From contig CAYRXW010000004.1 of NCBI GenBank assembly GCA_964428335.1, forward strand, positions 114,979 through 178,978: a stretch of 64,000 nt of DNA, written 5' to 3'. Positions 15,630-23,529 of the stretch are shown here, in pieces. The number at the start of each line of letters is the position of its first letter. Position 1 is the stretch's first letter. Origin of the DNA: GW2011-AR15 sp964428335. Its GTDB lineage: Archaea; Nanobdellota; Nanobdellia; Woesearchaeales; GW2011-AR15. The notes beneath the pieces were generated by a model that ran no database searches, had not been told where the DNA came from, and was given only the letters and a program-made list of their open reading frames with translations. Made by a program: the position numbers and the translations under genes.

Positions 15630-17684
15630 TTAGATTATGTTATGGTCTGAATCTAGCCAGACTGTCTCATCCTCTCCATTGTACTTGATCTGCACTTCAA
15701 TATTTCCGTTGTCTTCCTCATTTATTTCCTGGATGGTAGCTCCAGGATAGTTTTCTTCAATCACTTCTTCAATCGTCGGTATAGATGAGCCGCTATCCCC
15801 TGTTGTGTTTGTCCCGCCTGTTGCAGAAGTATCTAGGTCTGCAAGGTAAAACCCTGCAAGTATGTTTTTCGCATTATTGCTATGCGTTCCTGAGCCACCT
15901 CTTGTATTGAAAGCTGTGCTTGCTTCCTTCCCGCAATAGCTCAAGATCCTGTTTGGCCCGCCTGGATGGACATAGATATAGCTTGTGACATCATAAACTT
16001 TGCTGGTTATTATAAGCCAGCAGCTGCCAGCTGAATTATGCGTTGCAACATCTGCTGCAGTATACCCTGAAGAGGGTGCTGGCGGAACTGGGCTGCCGAC
16101 GCTGAAAGATACAGCTTCGCTGGACAGCATCTCATTATTGTTTAGATCCCTGCACCTGACATATCTTATATAAGAATTGCCATCGCTAAGCCCTGTAATG
16201 GTATGTGAATGTGATTTTGCGCCTGTTATTGAAAAAGCATTTGCCATGCTTAAATAAGTTTTATCTGCAGTATCCCATTTGCAGGTTGCATCCTTGTTGG
16301 TGCTGATGCTTAAAGTTGCCTGTGTTGTGCCTGAACTAAATATCTGGTTAGCTGTTGGTGAAACTATAGTAGCTATAGGTGGGTCTGTCGGCATTGCAAG
16401 AAGTGTACCAATAAGATAGTTATCTAACAGTCCCTCTGCATAATTGGAATGTGAGCTTCCTGAGCCATCTTTTGTATTGAAAGCGTTTGTGGATTCCTTT
16501 CCACAGAATTTCTTGATTACGCTTGTCCCTCCAGGATGTGCTGAAATAAAACCAGTCACATCATATACTTTGTCATTTATTACAAGCCAGCAGCTTGATA
16601 GGGAATTATGCAAAGAGATTTCTTCAATAGTATACCCTCCTGAATCAGGAAGAGGCAAGCTTACCAAAAAAGAGACACTTGCACCAGATAGCATCTCATT
16701 TTCAGCCAAATCAACGCATCGGACATATCTCTTATATGAATTACCATCACTTAATCCTGTAAGTTTTGCAGAATGTATTTTTTTTCCTGTTGTGGAAAAA
16801 GCATATCTCATTGACCCATAAGACTTGTCTGTTGTATCCCACCTGCAATTTGAATCCTTATTTGTGCTAACGCTTAAAGTTACCTGTGTTGTCCCTGAAT
16901 CAAATGCCTGGTTTTCTGTTGGGGAAATTATTGTAGCTATAGGTGGGTCTGTTGGCTTTATTATAAGCGGCCCGATTAGGTAATCCTCAAGCATGCTTTT
17001 TGCAAAATTTGAATGCGGGCTTCCTGAACCGTCTTTTGTATTGAAAGCATTTGTCGCATCCTTCCCGCAGTATTTTATTATTACGCTTGTCCCTCCAGGA
17101 TGTGCTGAAATAAAACCAGTCACGTCATATACATTATCAGTTATTACAAGCCAGCAGCTTGATAGGGAATTATGCAAGGAAACATCTGCTAAATCATATC
17201 CCAAATCCTGGCCAGGCAACTGCACTGTTTCATTTAGAAGTCTTTCCTGTGGCAGATTTGATTCATTTAAGATATTAGATTCATTAATTAGGTTATCTTC
17301 GCTTGCACCAAAAAGAGCTGAATTCAATTCGCCAATCAGATAATCTTTTAGCAGCCCTTGGGCAAATTCGCTATGCTGCCTTCCGCTGCCGTCTTTTGTA
17401 TTAAATAAGGTAGTTCCATCTGTCCCGCATGATTTTGCTATGACTGGCCCCCCAGGATGGACTGAAATATATTTGGTTATATCGTAAACATTATTATCTA
17501 TCACTGTCCAGCAATCTGCTGCAGAGTTATGCATTTTAACTACATCTATAGATAAGAATTTATCATTAGCTGAAATATTTTCATTTTGAATGCTTTTTTC
17601 TGCAGGAGGACTTAAAATTGAGATAATAGTAAAACAGCAGACAATGACTGCTATTATTCCGGCTAGGATAAATTTTTCACGCAT
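15630..17684 (-). CDS. Exported protein with four cytochrome b5 domains, two Ig/Fn3-like domains and a PepSY-like tail
   Basis: A signal or anchor helix (about 5-25) precedes four cytochrome b5-like heme domains. Both axial histidines are kept in each: H76/H104, H195/H224, H383/H412 and H573/H601, the first always in HPGG. Each domain has a cysteine pair that intracellular b5 lacks (C58/C86, C177/C206, C365/C394, C554/C584), probably disulfides for life outside the cell. Two beta-sandwich domains (about 250-340 and 440-530), also with Cys pairs, separate domains 2-3 and 3-4. The C-terminus (EEVIEENYPGATIQEINEED and on) looks like a PepSY unit. It likely moves electrons at the cell surface, with DoxX encoded right behind it. 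Neither a CxxCH motif nor an oxidoreductase domain is present. Confidence 0.85.
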   Translation of the reverse strand: MREKFILAGIIAVIVCCFTIISILSPPAEKSIQNENISANDKFLSIDVVKMHNSAADCWTVIDNNVYDITKYISVHPGGPVIAKSCGTDGTTLFNTKDGSGRQHSEFAQGLLKDYLIGELNSALFGASEDNLINESNILNESNLPQERLLNETVQLPGQDLGYDLADVSLHNSLSSCWLVITDNVYDVTGFISAHPGGTSVIIKYCGKDATNAFNTKDGSGSPHSNFAKSMLEDYLIGPLIIKPTDPPIATIISPTENQAFDSGTTQVTLSVSTNKDSNCRWDTTDKSYGSMRYAFSTTGKKIHSAKLTGLSDGNSYKRYVRCVDLAENEMLSGASVSFLVSLPLPDSGGYTIEEISLHNSLSSCWLVINDKVYDVTGFISAHPGGTSVIKKFCGKESTNAFNTKDGSGSSHSNYAEGLLDNYLIGTLLAMPTDPPIATIVSPTANQIFSSGTTQATLSISTNKDATCKWDTADKTYLSMANAFSITGAKSHSHTITGLSDGNSYIRYVRCRDLNNNEMLSSEAVSFSVGSPVPPAPSSGYTAADVATHNSAGSCWLIITSKVYDVTSYIYVHPGGPNRILSYCGKEASTAFNTRGGSGTHSNNAKNILAGFYLADLDTSATGGTNTTGDSGSSIPTIEEVIEENYPGATIQEINEEDNGNIEVQIKYNGEDETVWLDSDHNII

Positions 17685-17829
17685 TCGTTAATTGATTTTT
17701 AATTTAGCTTAAAAATATTTTCCTTAACTCTGTTTTTTGAAACCACGCATCATTTTAGGCCTGGATTCACATATAATACCCTTAAAAAATTAGAAACATA
17801 TATAACCTACCGCTGATAAATAGATAAAT

Positions 17830-18027
17830 ATGGGACAGCAGGAAGTCTTTGATTTTTTGAAAAAAAACCAGAAAAAGTGGTGGACATCTAAGGAGATTGC
17901 AAATGAGCTTGATGCATCTATCGGTTCAGTCACAACGACTTTAACCAAGCTTAGGAAGATGAAAGATGTGCAGTTTAAGATGTCAAAAGAAAAGACCAAT
18001 ATGTATACTTACAAGTATAAGAGCTAG
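17830..18027 (+). CDS. Small winged-helix DNA-binding protein
   Basis: A 65-residue protein consisting of little more than a winged helix: QQEVFDFLKKNQKKWWTSKE, then IANELDASIGSVTTTLTKLR as helix-turn-helix, then a wing with KTNMYTYKYKS. It resembles MarR/Sulfolobus-type minimal archaeal regulators. It stands alone, 178 bases before the DEAD-box start and in the same direction, but a separate TATA box lies between them. Target unknown. Confidence 0.75.
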   Translation: MGQQEVFDFLKKNQKKWWTSKEIANELDASIGSVTTTLTKLRKMKDVQFKMSKEKTNMYTYKYKS

Positions 18028-18063
18028 ACGAGCTTATGTCTTTTTTTAAGAGGTATGCATACA

Positions 18064-18204
18064 TTTATATATAGGGCCAAAATCCAATAATTATTAATTA
18101 ATCTGACCTGAGAAGAAAGAGCGGTTGGAAATTTCAGTGAAAATTGAATTTAACATGACTTTTTCTTTACCAATTAAATGATTAATTTCAAAGAGGAAAC
18201 AAAT
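18064..18204 (+). promoter_or_regulatory. TATA box and about 110-nt leader of the cold-shock unit
   Basis: TTTATATATA at 18064-18073 predicts a start near 18095, so the DEAD-box mRNA would have a leader of about 110 nt, unusual in a window where most transcripts look leaderless. AATTAATC (18096-18103) at the predicted 5' end is the exact complement of GATTAATT (18180-18187), just upstream of the ribosome binding site GAGG (18193-18196). That helix could respond to temperature. Seen: the sequences. Inferred: the transcript and its folding. Confidence 0.5.
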
Positions 18205-19383
18205 ATGGAAAGTTTTAGAACTTTAGGAATAAATGAAAATATATTGAAAGCTATAAAGGAACTAGGATATAGCGAACCAACAGAGATACAGAACGAGACC
18301 ATCCCAAAGATATTAGAAGGAAGGGATGTGATTGCAGGCTCAAAAACAGGAAGCGGAAAGACATTCGCTTTTGCCTGTGGAATTATTGATAAGGTTGAGC
18401 ATGGCAAGGGAATCCAGGCATTGGTATTATGCCCAACAAGGGAACTTGCAGTGCAGGTAACAGATTCAGTAAAGCAATTCTCAAGATACAAAAGACTTAC
18501 AATCACTTCGCTTTATGGAGGAGTTTCGATAAACCCGCAGATTGACCAACTTAGGCATACTGATGTGGTCATAGGAACACCAGGAAGGGTCTTGGACCAT
18601 CTTTCACAGGGGACATTAAAGCTTGATAAGGTAAAGATAGTTGTTTTAGATGAAGCAGACAGGATGCTGGATATGGGTTTCATCCTTGACGTGAAAAAGA
18701 TACTTCACATGTGCCCTCCAGTAAGACAGACACTTTTATTTTCAGCAACAATATCACAGGATATCTACGCAATTGCAGAAAAATACATGAACAGGCCGAC
18801 CAAGGTTTCAGTTGAATCCCAGGTTGACCCAAGCCAGCTGGCACAGATATTTTACCAGGTAAGCCAGAATCTGAAATTCTCGCTGCTTGTGCATCTTATA
18901 AGCCAGACATCAGGCCTTGTGATGATATTTTGCAACACTCAAAGAATTACTGATAAGATTACTAGGGATTTGCAGAAGCAGAAAATTCATGCAATTGCAA
19001 TCCATGGTGGCTTAACACAGGCAAAAAGGACAAAAACAATGGAGATGTTTCATTCCGGAAAAGCTTATGTGTTAGTTTGCACAGATGTTGCAGCAAGAGG
19101 TTTACATATTGAAGACGTTGCAATGGTAGTCAATTATGACATCCCGATGGACCCAAAGCAGTACATCCACAGGATTGGAAGGACTGCAAGGGCAGGAAAG
19201 GAAGGCATTGCTATAAATATACTTACCCAGAGGGATTATGAGAATTTCAACAATGTCCTTAGGGAATATAACCTGGACATCCAGGAAGCTGAGCTTCCAA
19301 AGCTTCAGATGATTGTAACTGAGCCGATTGAAAGGGGAAGGTTCAATTTCAGGGAGCAGAACAGAAGACAGAGCAGATACTAA
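18205..19383 (+). CDS. DEAD-box ATP-dependent RNA helicase
   Basis: The 392-residue protein has the full DEAD-box core: GYSEPTEIQNETIP (Q motif), TGSGKT at 48-53, PTRELA, GTPGR, DEAD at 149-152, SAT, TDVAARGLH and HRIGRTAR. The tail is short and basic (NFREQNRRQSRY). An earlier in-frame ATG exists at 18178, but GAGG at 18193-18196 sets the ATG at 18205, nine bases on, and the Q motif follows normally. The gene is followed after 48 bases by a CspA-type gene. Helicase plus cold-shock protein is the usual pairing of proteins that unwind RNA in the cold. Confidence 0.92.
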   Translation: MESFRTLGINENILKAIKELGYSEPTEIQNETIPKILEGRDVIAGSKTGSGKTFAFACGIIDKVEHGKGIQALVLCPTRELAVQVTDSVKQFSRYKRLTITSLYGGVSINPQIDQLRHTDVVIGTPGRVLDHLSQGTLKLDKVKIVVLDEADRMLDMGFILDVKKILHMCPPVRQTLLFSATISQDIYAIAEKYMNRPTKVSVESQVDPSQLAQIFYQVSQNLKFSLLVHLISQTSGLVMIFCNTQRITDKITRDLQKQKIHAIAIHGGLTQAKRTKTMEMFHSGKAYVLVCTDVAARGLHIEDVAMVVNYDIPMDPKQYIHRIGRTARAGKEGIAINILTQRDYENFNNVLREYNLDIQEAELPKLQMIVTEPIERGRFNFREQNRRQSRY

Positions 19384-19431
19384 CTCAATATCCAGAATAA
19401 AAACCAAAAAGGTAAAACGGAGGAATGAAAA

Positions 19432-19626
19432 ATGGAAGGAACTGTAAAATTCTTCAACACAATGAAAAGATTCGGATTCATTGCAGGAGAAGACGGAAAA
19501 GAATACTTTGTTCACCAGTCAGGCTTAAACGCAGGAGTCACAATTGAAGAGAATTCAAAAGTAACATTTGATGTAGAGCAGGGAGACAAAGGAGAAAAGG
19601 CAGTGAATGTTTCACTAGCTGAATAA
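19432..19626 (+). CDS. Cold-shock domain protein (CspA-like)
   Basis: A 64-residue single cold-shock domain: MEGTVKFFNTMKRFGFIAGE contains RNP1 (RFGFIAG), and EYFVHQSG is RNP2; VTFDVEQGDKGEKAVNV closes the barrel. It binds single-stranded RNA or DNA and melts secondary structure. A strong GGAGGA (19419-19424) lies seven bases before the ATG. Cold-shock domains are patchy in archaea, so acquisition from bacteria at some point is likely. A T-rich tract follows the stop near 19636-19652 and could end transcription. Confidence 0.93.
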   Translation: MEGTVKFFNTMKRFGFIAGEDGKEYFVHQSGLNAGVTIEENSKVTFDVEQGDKGEKAVNVSLAE

Positions 19627-19682
19627 AATAGCTAATTTTTTTTTGTTTATTTTTTTATGATATTTTCTGAATGGTTAAATTA

Positions 19683-19853
19683 GGCATCGTAAGGGATAGT
19701 TATATCCATGAGAATATTTCTGGCGTAACTATCAGCAATTAAACATACAACTCAGGAAAGCTATGGAAAGGACGATGTCCGCATAGCTTTATTGTATCAG
19801 ATGGAGCGGACTGCAAGAATAAATTTTATTTTTTTAGAAATATTATCTATAAC
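19683..19853 (+). ncRNA. Candidate structured RNA of unknown family
   Basis: This non-coding stretch holds several perfect helices. GATAGTTA (19695-19702) pairs with TAACTATC (19726-19733). AAAGCTATG (19757-19765) pairs with CATAGCTTT (19782-19790), capped by GGAC/GTCC (19770-19773, 19777-19780). An alternative pairing, GTCCGC (19777-19782) with GCGGAC (19806-19811), excludes the second hairpin. A T-rich run (19843-19855) follows on the plus strand. I could not match it to SRP RNA, RNase P RNA, 5S rRNA, C/D or H/ACA guides, or a known riboswitch. It could also be a 3' UTR of the CspA transcript. Strand is chosen from the T-run. Confidence 0.45.
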
Positions 19854-19861
19854 GTAAAAAC

Positions 19862-22055
19862 TTATGCGACACCCTTATTATAATTCCCTAGAGTAGTACC
19901 CTGCTTCAAGTGCGAGATATCTTTTTCCTCTCCTGATAGGATGGAATTATATGCCCTTATTATCCTTCCTGTATCTTTAGTCAGCTCCAGCAGGAAATAT
20001 TTTATGCCGGCATTTTCCAGTATCTTGCTGTAATTAAGGATGGCTATGGGCCTTGAATAAAGCATCTCTGTATTATGGTTGACTATCCTTAATGGAAAAT
20101 TATACCCTATCTCATCCCTTAATATCCTGTCATTATATTCCCCTTTAAAGTGCATTACTGGGATATTCCCATGCGCATAGTATATGAACTCCTTGTCCTT
20201 GAATTTCATTACCTGCTTTGCATTAAGTTCAGCTGAGATAGTAGGTATTATTCCTTTAGCCCTGAGTTCTGCAACGCTTATGTCATTAAATACATTAAGT
20301 GAATATTTCCCATGCTTCTCTCCTTTAAAATCAATATCAAGAAGGCCCCAGTTCCCTATAGTTATGCCATCAGGTTTTACACTTTTTATGATCTCTTCTG
20401 CTTTTCTTATATCTGCATCTGTCATGATGACCGGCGTATCAAGGAAAAACTTTGCATTTCTGCATAGTTTTCTTGCATCCATTATATCCTTGCTGAATAT
20501 GTCAAAATAGATTGCATACGCTTCCTCTTCCTCTGCTTCCTTCACATGCTCAAGGCTATAGACCTTTGCTAGTATCCTTGGTAGGAAATCAAATTTCTTT
20601 TCTACAATTTCAGGAAGCCCTGCAAAATATGATTTTCTTTCAGTAATATTCCTGTTCAGAAGCTTTTCCTCAAGCTCTTTTCTCATGTTCCCTAATTTAC
20701 TAATGGGCATGAACATCCCTTTTGGAACATCAAATTTCCTTACTTTCCATCTTATGCCAAGCTCATCTGATTTTGAAAGCACATCTTCAAGCCGCTCTTG
20801 GTCAAATGGATGAAGCTTTGCCTCCTGGAGAGCAATATCTGACTTAACCTCTAGGTTTTCTGCCTTGAACACAAGCATCCCTGATTCCTGGCAAATCTCA
20901 ATATCAACCTGCTTAAGCTTTAGGTTTTCACTAAGCTCTTTTCCTATATCCTTTGAAGTGATATATACATTGGAGCCATTTGTAAAGTGCTTGCTTGGTA
21001 TAGTAATCCTATCTCCCTTCCTTGCAAAATCAACCAGCTTTCCATCTTTATACATCTTCCTTAATACAAAGCCTTCAAGCTTCCTGCTGTGCCTCGGATT
21101 GAAAAAACCAATACCATCCCCAGTTTTTAGGTCTTCCTGCAGCCTTAGTTCCTTATCAAAGACTGTACCTATAGGAATTCCCCTGTTCATAGGCATATCT
21201 TTTCCTACTATGCTTTTTTCACCTGAAAAAAATCCTGTTGTGAAATCCCTGTTGAATCCCATCTTTAAATGGGACAATTGTTTTTCTGTCAAATGCTGTA
21301 ATTTATCTGCTGAATCAATCTGCTTCCTGTATGTCTTTGTTGTTATTGCAACATATTCAGCACTTTTCATCCTGCCTTCAATCTTTACTGAATCTACGCC
21401 AAGCTTCACCAGCTCATCTATATTATCTGCAAGCATCAGGTCTTTAGGTGAAATCTGGTATGTCCCATTATATNNNNNNNNNNCAGCTGCTTGCGCATAT
21501 CCCCCTGTTTCCACTTCTTTTTCCTATAAGTGAAGAAATAAGGCACTGCCCTGAATAGGAGATGCATAGATGCCCGTGTACGAATACTTCAAGTTTCTTA
21601 TCTGTATTCTTCCTGATTTCCCTTATCTCCTCCTTATCAAGCTCCCTTGCAAGGACTGCCAGATCAATGTCTTTAAACGAATTTATCCCATGATAATTCA
21701 TAAGGCTGGCCTGGGTAGAGGCATTTATTTTAAGCCCTGGGAATGCCTTTCTTATCAGAGGTGCAAGCCAAAGCTCCTGGATTATCACTGCATCAATCCC
21801 TGCAAGATATGCTTCCTCAAGTGTCTTAAACCAGCTATTTAGCTCTTCATTCCTGACAAGGATATTCATGGTAAGGAAAATCTTAGAGCCGTGAAGATGG
21901 GCGAATTTTACAGCCATCTTTAATTCATCAATAGAAAAATTATTTGCAAGCCTTCTTGCATTGAATGCCTTGATGCCTAGGTAAACTGCATCAGCTCCAT
22001 TCAATACTGCTGCCTTCAGGCAATCAAAATCTCCTGCAGGTGAATTAAGTTCCAT
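19862..22055 (-). CDS. Peptidase U32-family protein (interrupted by an assembly gap)
   Basis: Two pieces of one protein flank the N run. The N-terminal piece (MELNSPAGDFDCLKAAVLNG, then ADAVYLGIKAFNAR) carries the U32 signature EVFVHGHLCISYSGQCLIS and RSGNRGICASSC. The C-terminal piece begins YNGTYQISPKDLMLAD and holds SVKIEGRMKSAEYV. With ten Ns the frames disagree, but nine bases would restore one frame of 730 residues and give C-x-x-x-Y, as in the family's usual CRLPY. U32 proteins such as RlhA and TrhP act in RNA hydroxylation and carry a cysteine cluster; others are called collagenase-like peptidases. I read it as an intact gene. Confidence 0.85.
21474..21483. other. Assembly gap of ten Ns inside the U32 gene
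   Basis: Ten undetermined bases. The apparent reading-frame change across it is explained by an arbitrary gap length, since nine bases restore a continuous protein. Confidence 0.98.
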
Positions 22056-22159
22056 AAAAATGAAAGAATTCTAAAGAATATATAAAATATCTTTTCTTTG
22101 CCTAAAAATTAAGGACTAGGAAAAGCAAAATTTAAAAAATATGAGCATTAAGAAAAACT

Positions 22160-23353
22160 ATGGTTGCTGAGTTGTTTCTTGCTCTGCTCTTAGGCATCTT
22201 CATCGGCATCTTCACAGGCCTTATCCCAGGCATCCATGTAAACCTTGTATCAACCACTGTCTTTGCATTATCCCCATTTTTACTTCAGCATTTCTCTCCT
22301 TTAGCTCTTGGGATATTCATAATCTCTCTTTCAATAACTCATTCATTTCTTGATACAATACCTTCAATTTATCTGGGGGCTCCTGAAAATGAGAATGCAT
22401 TATCAATACTTCCTGGCCAAAAGATGCTTTTAATGGGTGAAGGCCACCAGGCAATAAAAATAACAATTCTTGGAACTTTTAGCGGAATGATTGTTGCAAT
22501 ATTACTAATTCCATTATTTATGCTTACTGCAAAAAATATTTTTTCGTTCCTAAAGCCATATCTTCTCTATCTGCTTGTTGCAATCATTATATATATGATA
22601 CTGAGGGAAAAGAAAAAAGCATTTGCAATCATCCTTTTCCTGCTTTCAGGAACTCTAGGTGTGATTGTGCTCTCAATGGGAATGAATGAGCCATTGTTCC
22701 CTATGCTTTCAGGGATTTTTGGCCTCTCTGGATTGTTCTTAAGCTATTTTGAGATAACCAAGATTCCAAGACAGGAGATTGATAACGAGATAAAAATAAA
22801 ATTCCCAGAACTGCTAAAGGCGCTTATAGGCAGTTCAGTCGGAGTCTTTTTCATCCAGTTCTTCCCAGGAATGGGTCCTGCCCAGGGAGCAGTGATTTCA
22901 AGCCAGCTTATCAGGGATATCAAGGACAAGACTTATCTTGCATTAGTGGGGGCGATGGGAACAATGAGCGTTGTATTTTCCCTTGTGACTTTTTATACGT
23001 TAGGAAAGGCAAAAGACGGAAGCATTGTTGTCTTATCAAAGATAATGCAGATCGACCAGAACTCATTTATTATTTTGGTTTGCGCGATGGTCATAGCCGG
23101 ATGCATCTCAGTTTTTCTTGTATTCTTTTTTTCAAGGGTATTCTCAGAATTTATCGCAAGAGTCAATTACAGGATGCTTGTACTGGGAATAATAGGATTC
23201 ATTTTTTTCATGTCATTAATATTAAATGGATTTCTTGGTGTGATAATATTGATTACAGCTGCAGCAATAGGCATGATTGCGCCATTGACTGGGATTGGAA
23301 GGAATCATGCGATGGGATGTTTGCTGGTTCCGGTTGTGATTTACTTATTATAA
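22160..23353 (+). CDS. TctA-like (DUF112) membrane transporter
   Basis: The 397-residue protein has about ten membrane helices. The N-terminus LLLGIFIGIFTGLIPGIHVN, then SITHSFLDTIPSIYLGAPE, and the central FFIQFFPGMGPAQGAVISSQ are repeats of the TctA/tripartite tricarboxylate transporter permease family in its archaeal stand-alone form (DUF112). Bacterial TctA works with TctB and a binding protein; neither is visible here. The substrate could be an organic acid but is not known for the archaeal group. It is monocistronic, divergent from the U32 gene, with a 104-base gap between starts. Confidence 0.8.
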   Translation: MVAELFLALLLGIFIGIFTGLIPGIHVNLVSTTVFALSPFLLQHFSPLALGIFIISLSITHSFLDTIPSIYLGAPENENALSILPGQKMLLMGEGHQAIKITILGTFSGMIVAILLIPLFMLTAKNIFSFLKPYLLYLLVAIIIYMILREKKKAFAIILFLLSGTLGVIVLSMGMNEPLFPMLSGIFGLSGLFLSYFEITKIPRQEIDNEIKIKFPELLKALIGSSVGVFFIQFFPGMGPAQGAVISSQLIRDIKDKTYLALVGAMGTMSVVFSLVTFYTLGKAKDGSIVVLSKIMQIDQNSFIILVCAMVIAGCISVFLVFFFSRVFSEFIARVNYRMLVLGIIGFIFFMSLILNGFLGVIILITAAAIGMIAPLTGIGRNHAMGCLLVPVVIYLL

Positions 23354-23529
23354 TTTACGTACATGTTTAAGTTTTAATTTGATAATTTAGCCATTTTTCC
23401 AGGTAGTGTTTTTAAACTATGCAACTAGTTCTAGATAATGGATTGTTTTTTCTAAACAAAGTCAGGCATATGCAAATAAACAAGATAAATGAAAAAAATT
23501 GCAATAGATTATCCTTTCTAATAAATTAA

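Noticed and set aside
19683..19853. SRP RNA, RNase P RNA or tmRNA-like gene
   Set aside because: Expected conserved blocks (SRP helix 8 GNAR region, RNase P CR-I/CR-V) are not found and the length is too short.
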